A DNA stretch of 64,000 bases, from NCBI GenBank assembly GCA_017420755.1, contig JAFQOG010000017.1, positions 1 to 64,000 of the forward strand, written 5' to 3'. Shown in pieces: positions 27,224-35,780 of the stretch (the stretch's first letter is position 1; each line of letters starts with the position of its first letter). Source of the stretch: Clostridia bacterium. Lineage in GTDB: Bacteria > Bacillota > Clostridia > Oscillospirales > CAG-272. The notes under the pieces are model-generated. The model ran no database searches, had not been told where the DNA came from, and worked only from the letters and a program-made list of their open reading frames with translations. The position numbers and the translations under genes were made by a program.

Positions 27224-28822
27224 TTAGATTAAGTTCTTTTCCTTCTTGTACTGAATGTACTCCTCGTATGTGCCACTATAATCGTAAATACCATCTTCCT
27301 TTATCTCAATTATTCGGTTAGCAACGGTATTTATTGTTTCATAGTCGTGGGAATAGAAAAGTATATTGCCCTTGAAGTCGGAAAGTCCGTTGTTTACGGC
27401 TGTTATTGATTCAAGGTCTAAGTGATTTGTTGGTTGGTCAAGAAGTAAAAAGTTTGAGCCGAAAAGCATCATACGTGAGAACATACATCTTGCTTTTTCT
27501 CCACCCGAAAGAACGTTAACAGGCTTGAATATTGAATCGCCTGAGAACAGCATTCTGCCAAGGAAGCCACGGAGATAGGTCTCTGTTTGGTCCTTTGAAT
27601 ATCTTCTCATCCAGTCAAGGATTGAGTCGCGACAGCCATCAAAATAGTCAATATTGTCCTTTGGGAAATATGATTTTGTAATGCTGATTCCCCACTTAAA
27701 AGAGCCACTATCCGGCTCTGATTCCTCCATAAGAACCTTTAAAAGTGCAGTGATTGACATTTCGTTTCCAAGAAGCGCAATTTTGTCACCCTTTTGGACT
27801 GTAAATGAAATGTTTTTAAAGAGTGACACCCCATTTTCGGATTTTGAAAGGTCGGTAACTGTTAAGATATCCTTGCCCGCTTCTCTATCCATATCAAAGC
27901 CGATAAATGGATATCGACGGCTTGAGGCAGGAAGCTCTTCAACTGTTAATTTATCAAGCAATTTTCTTCTTGAGGTTGCTTGACGTGATTTTGATTTATT
28001 TGCAGAGAAACGAGAAATAAAGCTTTGAAGCTCCTTGATTTTCTCCTCGTTTTTCTTGTTTTGTTGCTTTATCATGCGTTGGATGAGCTGGCTTGATTCA
28101 TACCAAAACTCGTAGTTACCAACATACATTTTAATTCCTGTAAAGTCGATGTCAACGATGTTTGTGCACACGTCATTTAGGAAGTGACGGTCGTGTGATA
28201 CAACCAAAACTGTTCCGAAATAGTCAGACAAAAAGTCCTCAAGCCAAGTGATGGCATCAATATCAAGACCGTTTGTAGGCTCGTCAAGCAAAATAATATC
28301 CGGGTTGCCAAAAAGCGCTTGGGCAAGTAGTACCTTCACCTTTTCGCTTTCCTTTAAATTAACCATTTGCTCATAAAGAAGGTCGTCAGTAAGTCCAAGG
28401 CCTTGGATTAGCTTTGAAACATCGCTCTCTGCTTCCCAACCATTAAGCTCAGCGAACTCGCCCTCAAGCTCGGATGCTCTTATGCCATCCTCCTCGGAAA
28501 AGTCCTCCTTCATATATAAAGCATCCTTTTCCTTCATAATAGAATAAAGACGCTCATTACCCATAATAACTGTGTCTAAAACGGTATAGTCATCAAATTC
28601 AAAGTGGTTCTGCTTTAATACGCTCATTCTAACAGTGTCAGGGATTATAACCTCACCCTTAGTTGGCTCAAGCTCACGACATAAAATACGTAAAAACGTA
28701 CTCTTGCCTGCACCGTTTGCGCCAATAACACCATAGCAGTTGCCAGGGGTGAACTTCAGGTTCACATCCTTAAAGAGCAGTTGACCTCCAAAATTAAAGG
28801 ATAAATTGTTTACTGTAATCAT
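27224..28822 (-). CDS. ABC-F family ATPase (ribosome-associated, non-transport)
   Basis: 532 residues from the ATG at 28822 (a TTG five codons earlier is less likely). Two nucleotide-binding domains in one chain with no TM segment: Walker A GANGAGKST, then in domain two a divergent P-loop region ALLGNEMSITALLKVL lacking GKST. Signatures are NLKESEKVKV (degenerate) and LSGGEKARC; Walker B ILLDEPTNGLD and LLLDQPTNHLD. The linker (SRFSANKSKSRQATSRRKLL) fits the P-site tRNA-interaction motif region. ABC-F proteins act on stalled ribosomes. The missing P-loop residues in domain two are notable. First gene of the five-gene operon. Confidence 0.87.
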   Translation of the reverse strand: MITVNNLSFNFGGQLLFKDVNLKFTPGNCYGVIGANGAGKSTFLRILCRELEPTKGEVIIPDTVRMSVLKQNHFEFDDYTVLDTVIMGNERLYSIMKEKDALYMKEDFSEEDGIRASELEGEFAELNGWEAESDVSKLIQGLGLTDDLLYEQMVNLKESEKVKVLLAQALFGNPDIILLDEPTNGLDIDAITWLEDFLSDYFGTVLVVSHDRHFLNDVCTNIVDIDFTGIKMYVGNYEFWYESSQLIQRMIKQQNKKNEEKIKELQSFISRFSANKSKSRQATSRRKLLDKLTVEELPASSRRYPFIGFDMDREAGKDILTVTDLSKSENGVSLFKNISFTVQKGDKIALLGNEMSITALLKVLMEESEPDSGSFKWGISITKSYFPKDNIDYFDGCRDSILDWMRRYSKDQTETYLRGFLGRMLFSGDSIFKPVNVLSGGEKARCMFSRMMLFGSNFLLLDQPTNHLDLESITAVNNGLSDFKGNILFYSHDYETINTVANRIIEIKEDGIYDYSGTYEEYIQYKKEKNLI

Positions 28823-28857
28823 TTTGCCAAATTCCAATCTTATATATTATCTTTTTT

Positions 28858-28886
28858 ATTTTAACATAATATTATATAAATGTCAA
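28858..28886 (-). promoter_or_regulatory. Sigma-A promoter of the ABC-F / cmk / ispH-rpsA operon
   Basis: Minus strand TTGACA, 17 bp, TAAAAT, 36 bp ahead of the ATG. Divergent from the promoter at 28921. Confidence 0.75.
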
Positions 28887-28920
28887 CCGAGATTAGGGAT
28901 TTAAAAAACTAAAAAAATAA

Positions 28921-28949
28921 TTGACAAGTTTTCTAAAATATGATAAAAT
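28921..28949 (+). promoter_or_regulatory. Sigma-A promoter of the cytidylate-kinase-like gene
   Basis: TTGACA (28921-28926), 17 bp, TAAAAT (28944-28949). Transcription should start near 28956, leaving a leader of about 107 nt. Confidence 0.75.
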
Positions 28950-28954
28950 AAAAA

Positions 28955-29050
28955 TACCGAAAGAGCTCGGTAAAAATAAATATTCGAGTTGTTTTGCGTA
29001 ATAGTTGTGCCTTGACATACTATTGCGCTTTTTTGACCCCTGCACTCGAG
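28955..29050 (+). promoter_or_regulatory. Structured leader with an internal terminator-like hairpin
   Basis: Three nested elements: hairpin TACCGA/TCGGTA (28955-28972); a 10-bp stem GCGTAATAGT (28996-29005) with ACTATTGCGC (29019-29028) followed by six T; and an outer 6-bp pairing TCGAGT (28984-28989) with ACTCGA (29044-29049) that brackets the terminator. The gene begins at 29063, so the terminator stands before its own start. This looks like an attenuator; no riboswitch class was recognised. Confidence 0.5.
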
Positions 29051-29062
29051 AAAGGATGTTTT

Positions 29063-29662
29063 ATGAGTAACAAAATTATCACAATTAGCCGTGAGTTTGG
29101 AAGCGGAGGAAAATACATCGGTATTTTAGTTGCTAAAAAGCTTGGTATTCCTTGCTATGACAAGGATATTATTGAAAAAATTGCAGAGGAATCGGGCTTT
29201 GTTGACGATTTTATAAAGCGCGTTTCTGAATATGCACCCTCAAAAAGCATCTTTGCCTACTCCTTTGTTGGAAGAAGCGCATCGGGTGAATCAATTGAGG
29301 ACAGAATTTTTGCCATCCAGAAAAAGGTTATCCGCGAGCTTGCCGACAAGGGTCCTTGCGTTATAGTGGGACGTAGTGCTGACTATATCTTAAGAAACTA
29401 CGACACGCTTGATGTTTTCATTTATGCACCAACCGAGGATAAGATTAAGCGCACTATGAACTTCAAGGGACTTAACGAAAAGGAAGCAAAAAAGCTTATA
29501 AAGGAAACCGACAAAAAGCGTAGCATCAACTATAAATACTATACTGGCAGAACCTGGGGCGAACGCGAAAACTACACAGTTATGCTCAACTCCACCGACC
29601 TTGGAATTGAAAAAACTGCAGACTTCATCGCTGAAATTTATAGACGTGAAACCGAAAAATAA
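29063..29662 (+). CDS. Cytidylate kinase-like family protein
   Basis: 199 residues from the ATG at 29063 (AAAGGA eight bases before). Opens MSNKIITISREFGSGGKYIG: the P-loop is a short SREFGSGG variant typical of the cytidylate-kinase-like (AAA_26) family rather than true Cmk. Later motifs: LGIPCYDKDIIEKIAEESG, PCVIVGRSADYIL and DKKRSINYKYYTGRTWG. The family is widespread in Firmicutes and its substrate is not established. The real cmk is at 25270, so this is a paralogue. Preceded by the terminator-containing leader. Confidence 0.85.
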   Translation: MSNKIITISREFGSGGKYIGILVAKKLGIPCYDKDIIEKIAEESGFVDDFIKRVSEYAPSKSIFAYSFVGRSASGESIEDRIFAIQKKVIRELADKGPCVIVGRSADYILRNYDTLDVFIYAPTEDKIKRTMNFKGLNEKEAKKLIKETDKKRSINYKYYTGRTWGERENYTVMLNSTDLGIEKTADFIAEIYRRETEK

Positions 29663-29663
29663 T

Positions 29664-29697
29664 AGAGGGGCGTTGCTTTTGCAACGCTCTTTTTTGT
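29664..29697 (+). terminator. Terminator of the cytidylate-kinase-like gene
   Basis: GGCGTTGC, TTTT loop, GCAACGCT, then TTTTTT. Confidence 0.8.
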
Positions 29698-29706
29698 TTT
29701 AAATTG

Positions 29707-29735
29707 TTGATTTTAATATGCTTTCGTGATAGAAT
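29707..29735 (+). promoter_or_regulatory. Sigma-A promoter of the Mrr-like nuclease gene
   Basis: TTGATT (29707-29712), 17 bp, TAGAAT (29730-29735). A TATAAT lies just downstream at 29735. Confidence 0.55.
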
Positions 29736-29756
29736 ATAATTAGAGGAGGTGGTCGT

Positions 29757-30758
29757 GTGAGAATTACCAATAAAATGAGGAAAAAGGCTCTTGCCTCTAT
29801 CGTTAAATATCTAAGTGAGGTTGGCACGGCTACCCGCAGTCAGATAATTGAAGGCGCGCTTGTTCATTACGGGCTTACTAAGAGCGAAATTGAGGATTTT
29901 TCCCCAAAGAGCAAAAATTCAGTTATACGCAGTTATATTGGAACTGCGCTTAATGACTTGACCAACAAAAAGGACGTTAGGCGCACAGGTGAGGTCTATG
30001 CTCTTATCAAGGAGGAGCTTATCATCATTCGTGAGGATGAGTGTGAGATTAAAATACGCGATATTTTGGAAAGTGGCGAAAGGACAAAGGAAGAAATTTT
30101 CTTAGCCCTTGAGCGATATTTCGGCACAAATGAAACCGTTTCATTTAAGGACGACTACAACCTTCGCTCCATCGCCGGGAATGTGCTTTTCAATCTTGTA
30201 TCAAATGATGAAATTACCATATTAAACGGGAAATACTCAAAAAAGACCTCTCAGGATGAATTCTACGATGCACCACTCCCCGAAAATGAATTTAAGCCAA
30301 AATTCTTTAAAAGCCTTTGGCTTATGGGTGGGAAGTTTTTTGAAAGCTTTGTTGGAAACCTTTTGGAAAAATACTATACTCTATCGGGACAGATGGTTGT
30401 TTACTGTGATATAACCGGCGGCAGTGACGATGGTGGTATTGATATTATTCTTGAAACAGTTGACTACCTCGGCTTTGGCGAAAAAATCGTTGCACAAACC
30501 AAATGCAGGGACAGAGCCCACGTAACCGAAAAAGAAGTGCGTGAGTTTTATGGTGCGATGAATGCAATTGGCGCAACGCGTGGTATTTATGTTACAACCA
30601 CTTATTTCCACGAAAGCGCTGAATATTTTCTTGACTCAGTCAGTGACCTTGTTGGTATAGATGGCGAAAAGCTTTTTGAGCTTGTGAAAAAAACAAATTA
30701 TGGAATAAAAAGGTGCGAGGGTGGCTATACTTTCGATACTGCTATATTTACAAGGTGA
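29757..30758 (+). CDS. Mrr-like restriction endonuclease with an N-terminal winged-helix region
   Basis: 333 residues, GTG start with a strong GAGGAGGT six bases ahead. Residues 1-90 and about 95-165 look like two winged-helix units (TATRSQIIEGALVHYG; RTKEEIFLALERYFG). The C-terminal half is a PD-(D/E)xK domain of the Mrr type: GGKFFESFVGNLLEK, SDDGGIDIILE and AQTKCR give the catalytic Asp...QxK pattern, with HVTEKEVREFYGAMNA as the following helix. Mrr proteins cut foreign, often methylated, DNA. No methylase is nearby, so it would be a stand-alone type IV-like nuclease. Four-base gap to the hydrolase downstream. Confidence 0.8.
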   Translation: MRITNKMRKKALASIVKYLSEVGTATRSQIIEGALVHYGLTKSEIEDFSPKSKNSVIRSYIGTALNDLTNKKDVRRTGEVYALIKEELIIIREDECEIKIRDILESGERTKEEIFLALERYFGTNETVSFKDDYNLRSIAGNVLFNLVSNDEITILNGKYSKKTSQDEFYDAPLPENEFKPKFFKSLWLMGGKFFESFVGNLLEKYYTLSGQMVVYCDITGGSDDGGIDIILETVDYLGFGEKIVAQTKCRDRAHVTEKEVREFYGAMNAIGATRGIYVTTTYFHESAEYFLDSVSDLVGIDGEKLFELVKKTNYGIKRCEGGYTFDTAIFTR

Positions 30759-30761
30759 ATT

Positions 30762-31724
30762 ATGATTACAAAACAGGTTAAAAAAATTTTTACTGGCATT
30801 GTTTACGCGCGTAGCGAGGAGTCCCCCGCTGTTTACCTCTATTCCCACAAGGATTTTGACGGACTAAACCAAAAGGGATTTGACGTTGAGTCATCTCTTG
30901 GACATACATTAAAGGGCTACTTTTACTATTATGATAACCCAATAAAATCAAAGCTTATCGTCTTTGAGCACGGTATGTTTGGCGGTCATCGAAGCTATAT
31001 GCGTGAAATTGAGCTTTTGGCAAGTGAGGGCTATTTAATTTACGCATACGACCACACAGGCTGTATGGAGTCGGGCGGTACGGGCACAGGCGGATTTTCC
31101 CAATCTCTGCGCGATTCAAATGAGGTTGTTTCTGCGCTCAAGGCGGTGCCGGAGTTAAGTCAATATGATATTTATGTTATAGGTCACAGTTGGGGCGGCT
31201 TTGCTACCTTAAATGTGCCAAGATTTCATCCAGATATTAAAAAAATCGTAGCGCTTTCCGGATTTTTATCTCCTAAGCATATTATTTATGAGCATCTTGG
31301 TGGATTGCTTCGTGTTTTTGCAAAAAGAATATACAAGGACGAGGTCAAATTAAACCCAGATTATATGGAGATTTCGGCGCTGGACACTCTTGCAAACACT
31401 AACACAAAAGCGCTAATTATTCATTCCCCTAACGACCATATGGTAAACTATAAAAAGAACTTTTTGAGGCTACAAAGGGAGCTAAAGGATAACAAGAATA
31501 TTGAGTTTTTGACAGTTGATGGAGCAAGACACAACCCAACCTACACACTTGAAGCTGTCAAGGAAAAGGACCTATTCTTTAAGAAATTAAAAAAGGCATC
31601 TAAAAAGAAAAAGCTCTCTACCCGTGAGGATGCAGAAGCCTTCCGCGACCAGTTTGACTGGTACGGAATGACCGATCAAAATAAAGAGGTTTGGGCAAAA
31701 ATTTTTACATTTTTAAAGGCGTAA
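30762..31724 (+). CDS. Alpha/beta hydrolase
   Basis: 320 residues with no signal peptide. YYDNPIKSKLIVFEHGMFGG gives the oxyanion loop, GHSWGG the nucleophile elbow, SPNDHMV the acid and GARHNPT the His. The cap region (GFLSPKHIIYEHLGG) and a C-terminal Lys-rich helix (KKLKKASKKKKLS) are less common. It resembles lysophospholipase/monoacylglycerol-lipase-like serine hydrolases; substrate unknown. It follows the nuclease gene by three bases and shares its transcript, with no obvious functional link. Confidence 0.8.
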   Translation: MITKQVKKIFTGIVYARSEESPAVYLYSHKDFDGLNQKGFDVESSLGHTLKGYFYYYDNPIKSKLIVFEHGMFGGHRSYMREIELLASEGYLIYAYDHTGCMESGGTGTGGFSQSLRDSNEVVSALKAVPELSQYDIYVIGHSWGGFATLNVPRFHPDIKKIVALSGFLSPKHIIYEHLGGLLRVFAKRIYKDEVKLNPDYMEISALDTLANTNTKALIIHSPNDHMVNYKKNFLRLQRELKDNKNIEFLTVDGARHNPTYTLEAVKEKDLFFKKLKKASKKKKLSTREDAEAFRDQFDWYGMTDQNKEVWAKIFTFLKA

Positions 31725-31725
31725 G

Positions 31726-31754
31726 AAAAGCACACCATTTTGGTGTGCTTTTTA
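31726..31754. terminator. Bidirectional terminator
   Basis: AAAAGCACACCA, TT loop, TGGTGTGCTTTTT. Confidence 0.88.
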
Positions 31755-33245
31755 TATTGATTTTATTGCTTCGGCAACGGACAAAGCCGTATCGTGCGAG
31801 GACATTGAAATTTCTCCCATTTTCTTTTGTGCTATTTCTCCTGCTTTGCCGTTTACAAATGCGCCAAGGCAGACCATTTCATACACGTTGTCAGGGTTTT
31901 GACCGAGAAATGAGGTTATAATACCCGAAAGCACATCGCCCGAGCCGGCAGTTGCCATACCGCCACAGCCACTTGTGATAATTCTTACATTTTCCCCATC
32001 AGTTACAATGGTGGATGTGCCCTTTAAAAGTAGTGTTACGCCGTTTTTTCTTGCATAATCCCTTGCGCACTCTACTGGGTTTATTTGAATTTCGTTAATT
32101 GATTTTTTAGAAAGTCTTTCAAACTCCTTTAGGTGTGGGGTTAAAACGATCTTGCACTTGGTGCTTTTTAGGATGTCCTCGTCCATATTAGAAAGTGTAT
32201 TTAAGGCATCTGCATCCAAAAGAACAGGGAGCGAATAATTTTCTAAAACGAATTTAATTAGCTTTTCGTTATCTTTGCCTTGGTTAAGCCCCATGCCTAT
32301 ACCAACAGCCTTAACACCATTTAAGCACTTCTCCATCTCATTCTTTTTGAATTTGATTCTTCCATTTCTATCGCTTAGTGGGAAAAGAGTGCTTTCAAGC
32401 ACATAAGGCAAAACCGCATCAGCTATCCTTTTTGGTGTTGCAATTTTCACAACGCCCGCGCCCGAGCGCACAGCGCTTGATGCAATGCCTGCTAACTTAA
32501 TTGCGCCCGAATATTCATAGCTACCACCGATTAAAGCAATATAGCCATATGTCCCCTTATGGGAAAAATTCTCTCTTTTGGGGAGTGCGCCCTTTGCATC
32601 CTCATTTTCGTATAAATAAAATGGCGCCTCGACTGGCGAAATGCCAATATCAACATTCGTTAATTCACCGATTTTATCCTTTGCCATATTCAAAAAATGA
32701 CCACTTTTATACGAGCCAATTGACACGGTCAAGTCGCTCTTTACAACACTTTCGCCGAGTCCGCAGTCACCATTTAAGCCACTGTTTATATCAGCTGATA
32801 TAACGTATGCTTTTGATATGTTAATTTTCTCTATTACATCTTTGTAGGGGTCTTTTGCCGCGCCCTTGAAGCCTGTACCAAAAACACAGTCAACTATAAT
32901 ATCAGCGCGAAAATCGGTGTCCCTTTCATAGACGGAGTAATCTATTCCCTCGCTCTTGCACTTATTAAAATAGTATTCACCATCAGCCGAAAAGCGCTCC
33001 TCTGCCAATAAAAGTCTAACCCTGTATCCGTTTTCCTTCAAGATAAGTGCAAGTGCATAGCCATCGCCTGCATTATTTCCTGTGCCACACACGATTAAAA
33101 TATCAGGAAATGAAAACTTTTCAAATGGAATAGAATTATATATGCCCAAGGCAGCGCGATACATAAGCTCCCTTGATGGAGTGCCGCTTTTAATTGTATA
33201 TTCGTCACTTCTGCGCATATTTGAAACGCTTATCACTTCCTTCAT
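31752..33245 (-). CDS. nnr: Bifunctional NAD(P)H-hydrate epimerase / ADP-dependent dehydratase
   Basis: 497 residues, the usual fused form. About 1-205 is the YjeF_N epimerase (SRELMYRAALGIYN, CGTGNNAGDGYALAL, DCVFGTGFKG). About 215-497 is the ribokinase-like dehydratase (HKGTYGYIALIGGSYEYSGA, LDADALNTLSN, LTPHLKEFERLS, GCGGMATAGSGDVLSGII). Together they repair hydrated NADH and NADPH. Start overlaps the radical SAM stop by four bases, so the pair is cotranscribed. Confidence 0.93.
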   Translation of the reverse strand: MKEVISVSNMRRSDEYTIKSGTPSRELMYRAALGIYNSIPFEKFSFPDILIVCGTGNNAGDGYALALILKENGYRVRLLLAEERFSADGEYYFNKCKSEGIDYSVYERDTDFRADIIVDCVFGTGFKGAAKDPYKDVIEKINISKAYVISADINSGLNGDCGLGESVVKSDLTVSIGSYKSGHFLNMAKDKIGELTNVDIGISPVEAPFYLYENEDAKGALPKRENFSHKGTYGYIALIGGSYEYSGAIKLAGIASSAVRSGAGVVKIATPKRIADAVLPYVLESTLFPLSDRNGRIKFKKNEMEKCLNGVKAVGIGMGLNQGKDNEKLIKFVLENYSLPVLLDADALNTLSNMDEDILKSTKCKIVLTPHLKEFERLSKKSINEIQINPVECARDYARKNGVTLLLKGTSTIVTDGENVRIITSGCGGMATAGSGDVLSGIITSFLGQNPDNVYEMVCLGAFVNGKAGEIAQKKMGEISMSSHDTALSVAEAIKSI

Positions 33246-34204
33246 ATATTCACCTCTTTATAGCAAAGGCAACCACCAAAGCAGCCAAAGGTTGCTTGCT
33301 TATAGCAGCCCTTACATTCGTCCTTTGAAGGCTCATGTACTAATTTTGTATCTATTTCGTAAAAGAAATGATTCTTTAAGTCACTTATATTTTCAAAATC
33401 CTCTATTTTCACCTTGTAATCTGACATACCAAAGCAACGCGATGCCGTTAAGTCTGGGTAAATATCAACAATGGGTGCGCAAACTGATGCCTTGCCCGTA
33501 AAGACACGTTTTTCGTGCTCGTTTAGATAACTAAGGCTCGATAAAAAGGCTTTTTCATTTTCTGTATAAACGCACTCGGGAATTGCATTGCAATCATAGC
33601 AAGGAGAAATGCCCATATCCTTGAGCTCCGCACAAAATGTAAGGAGTGTTTTTTTCATACGATTAAAGTAGTTAAATGCGCCCTCGCTTTTGTCCTTGGG
33701 AATGACAACGCTGAGCCTTACCTTTTTTAAAGAAAACTCGCGAAGTAAGGAAAGAATATCACTAAAATTTTGATTTTCCTTGTATATATTAACGCCAAGG
33801 GTAACCCTTTCCTCATCTGTATAGAAAAGAAGCTCCCTTATATTCTCCCTCATTTTGTCAAACTGCTTTTCGCCTATATCATTAGCTTCATTGACATTTA
33901 TCAAAAAAATGATTTTTGGATGTATATTCTCTTTTTTGATTTTGTCAAGATATATTCCGTTTGTAAAAAGCGTAACGCGTCTAATCTCGCCTTCGGAAAT
34001 TAGAACAGAAAGAAATTCATTTATATTTTTATGTAAAAGTGGCTCACCACCAATAAGCCCGATTTCGCCATCTTTTTTGGCAAAATCAAGCGCACGCATG
34101 AAGCTTTCTTTTGAAATATCGTTCTTTTTAGATGATGTATATTCGTGTGCAAAGCAATATTCACACGAAAGATTACATCTATTTGTCAAAGCAATGTTCG
34201 CCAT
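33242..34204 (-). CDS. Radical SAM/SPASM-type protein
   Basis: 320 residues from the ATG at 34204 with GGAGG five bases ahead. The SAM [4Fe-4S] motif is TNRCNLSCEYC (Cys10, 14, 17), followed by GLIGGEPLLH, the GGEP motif. The C-terminal half has many cysteines: CYDCNAIPEC, CAPIVDIYPD...SRCFG and CKGCYKQATFGCFGGCLC, suggesting a SPASM domain with one or two auxiliary clusters. Such proteins modify peptides or enzymes, but no short precursor peptide or sulfatase lies nearby, so the target is unknown. Coupled to nnr. Confidence 0.85.
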   Translation of the reverse strand: MANIALTNRCNLSCEYCFAHEYTSSKKNDISKESFMRALDFAKKDGEIGLIGGEPLLHKNINEFLSVLISEGEIRRVTLFTNGIYLDKIKKENIHPKIIFLINVNEANDIGEKQFDKMRENIRELLFYTDEERVTLGVNIYKENQNFSDILSLLREFSLKKVRLSVVIPKDKSEGAFNYFNRMKKTLLTFCAELKDMGISPCYDCNAIPECVYTENEKAFLSSLSYLNEHEKRVFTGKASVCAPIVDIYPDLTASRCFGMSDYKVKIEDFENISDLKNHFFYEIDTKLVHEPSKDECKGCYKQATFGCFGGCLCYKEVNI

Positions 34205-34232
34205 TTTGCCTCCACTCAATCTTAATACATTT

Positions 34233-34261
34233 ATTTTAGCATAATAACAGACGTTTTTCAA
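34233..34261 (-). promoter_or_regulatory. Sigma-A promoter of the radical SAM-nnr pair
   Basis: Minus strand TTGAAA, 17 bp, TAAAAT. Confidence 0.65.
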
Positions 34262-34273
34262 GGAGATTTGACC

Positions 34274-34302
34274 TTGATTTTTATGCTTTGCTGTGATAAA
34301 AT
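34274..34302 (+). promoter_or_regulatory. Sigma-A promoter of the aldose epimerase gene
   Basis: TTGATT, 17 bp ending in TGTGA, TAAAAT; starts just beyond the divergent promoter at 34261. Confidence 0.6.
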
Positions 34303-34331
34303 TAAATAAGCAGATAAAAGGAGTAGAAATT

Positions 34332-35207
34332 ATGATTTACACAATTAAAAATGATTTATTAGCTGTTCAAATTTCATCCCTTGGTGCTGAGCTATACAGC
34401 ATTAAAACCACTGATGGATGCGAATATATGTGGCAGGGCGATGCAAAATACTGGGGTGGCAGAGCTCCTATTATGTTCCCTATTTGTGGTCGCTTCTTTG
34501 GTGGTAAATATACATATCTTGGCAAGGAATACGAGATGGGCTCACACGGAATTGCAAGACATAGTGAGTTTAGTCTTAAATCCCAAGAAGATTCAAAAAT
34601 AACATTATCACTTATCGGCAACGAGGAAACGAAAAAATCGTATCCATTTGATTTTGTTTTTGACGTTACATTTTCTCTTAATGGCTCATCAATTACAGTC
34701 GAATATAATGTTGAAAATACCGACTCAAAGGAGCTTATTTTCGGTCTTGGTGGACATCCAGCCTTTAACGTTCCACTTGAAGATGGTCTTTCATTTGAAG
34801 ACTACAAGGTTGAATTTCCAAATGAATGTGATGCCTTTAGGCTTGATTTTTCACCGACTTGCTTCTGCACACGAGATGATAAATTATATCTTGGTGGCAA
34901 AACAAAAAAGATAGATTTAAGACACGACCTGTTTGATGACGACGCAATCTTTTTATATAACACTCCCAAAATGGTTACTCTATCGTCAAGCAAGGGTACA
35001 AGAAGTGTAACCTTAAAATTTGACGATATGAAATATATTGGCTTTTGGCACGCAACCAAGAAGGATGCTCCTTATGTTTGTATTGAACCGTGGTGCTCTT
35101 CTCCATCTGATGATGGCATAGTTGATGATTTGCTTACAAAAAAGGAAATGGTTCATCTTGCTCCTGCCACCACCCACAAAACAAAATACGAAATTATAAT
35201 CAAATAA
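34332..35207 (+). CDS. Aldose 1-epimerase family protein (LacX-like)
   Basis: 291 residues from the ATG at 34332 (AAAAGGAG before it). Galactose-mutarotase beta-sandwich: IQ-type strands at the start (LAVQISSLGAELYSIKT), YMWQGDAKYWGGRAPIMFP, the family His in MGSHGIARHSEF and GLGGHPAFNVP, and a late Glu in YVCIEPWCSS. It should interconvert alpha and beta anomers of a hexose, consistent with the GH35 enzyme in the window, though members of this branch are poorly tested. Own promoter and terminator. Confidence 0.85.
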   Translation: MIYTIKNDLLAVQISSLGAELYSIKTTDGCEYMWQGDAKYWGGRAPIMFPICGRFFGGKYTYLGKEYEMGSHGIARHSEFSLKSQEDSKITLSLIGNEETKKSYPFDFVFDVTFSLNGSSITVEYNVENTDSKELIFGLGGHPAFNVPLEDGLSFEDYKVEFPNECDAFRLDFSPTCFCTRDDKLYLGGKTKKIDLRHDLFDDDAIFLYNTPKMVTLSSSKGTRSVTLKFDDMKYIGFWHATKKDAPYVCIEPWCSSPSDDGIVDDLLTKKEMVHLAPATTHKTKYEIIIK

Positions 35208-35238
35208 AAAAGTGCCCAAACAAGGGCGCTTTTCTTTT
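35205..35238 (+). terminator. Terminator of the epimerase gene
   Basis: AAGTGCCC, 6-nt loop, GGGCGCTTTT with one G-U pair. Confidence 0.7.
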
Positions 35239-35327
35239 AATTGGCATAAAATATTACTAAGGAAGTTTAAAGCGCGAATTTTTGTCAATAATATCTATAC
35301 AATCGTAGCCAAGTGGGAGTGAAAAAG

Positions 35328-35681
35328 TTGAACATTCGACGCGGAGATATTTTTTATGCCGATTTAAGTCCTGTTGTCGGCTCAGAGCAAGGGGGACTAC
35401 GTCCTGTGCTTATCGTTCAAAACGATACAGGAAATAAATATAGCCCAACCGTTATAGCTGCTGCAATAACAAGCAAAATGTCAAAGGCAAAATTACCAAC
35501 GCACATAGACGTTTTGGGAAACCAAGTGGGATTACTTAAGGACTCTGTTATTTTACTTGAGCAAATCAGAACCATAGACAAGGTGCGCCTAAAGGAAAAG
35601 ATGGGGCATCTTGACAGTGAGAAAATGAACGAGGTAAATAACGCAATAAATATTTCCTTTGGGCTTGGTGGACAAATTTGA
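35328..35681 (+). CDS. mazF: MazF/PemK-family endoribonuclease toxin
   Basis: 117 residues. The core [20 protein letters not shown]...RPVLIVQND is the MazF beta-barrel signature, with IAAAITSKM (Thr/Ser nuclease strand) and [13 protein letters not shown] following. The start is set by a GGGAG at 35315-35319, eight bases ahead of a TTG at 35328; GTG codons at 35313 and 35319 lie inside or on that site. MazF cuts single-stranded mRNA at short motifs. No MazE-like antitoxin precedes it: the gene upstream is the epimerase behind a terminator. Confidence 0.9.
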   Translation: MNIRRGDIFYADLSPVVGSEQGGLRPVLIVQNDTGNKYSPTVIAAAITSKMSKAKLPTHIDVLGNQVGLLKDSVILLEQIRTIDKVRLKEKMGHLDSEKMNEVNNAINISFGLGGQI

Positions 35682-35687
35682 ATAAGG

Positions 35688-35709
35688 CCTCCTTTTTAGG
35701 AGGTTTTTT
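35688..35709 (+). terminator. Terminator of mazF
   Basis: CCTCCT, TTTT loop, AGGAGG, TTTTTT. Confidence 0.75.
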
Positions 35710-35719
35710 ATTTTTTATA

Positions 35720-35748
35720 TTGAATTAACTCCGCATATATGCTAAAAT
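35720..35748 (+). promoter_or_regulatory. Sigma-A promoter of the thioesterase gene
   Basis: TTGAAT (35720-35725), 17 bp, TAAAAT (35743-35748). Confidence 0.65.
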
Positions 35749-35780
35749 ATCATTAAATTATTTTCTTATGAGGTAGTTAT

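Noticed and set aside
30381..30848. Minus-strand ORFs within the Mrr-like nuclease and hydrolase genes
   Set aside because: They are shadows of well-supported plus-strand genes and lack ribosome binding sites.
33242..34261. Radical SAM protein as part of a RiPP cluster
   Set aside because: No short precursor peptide ORF, transporter or leader peptidase was found next to it.
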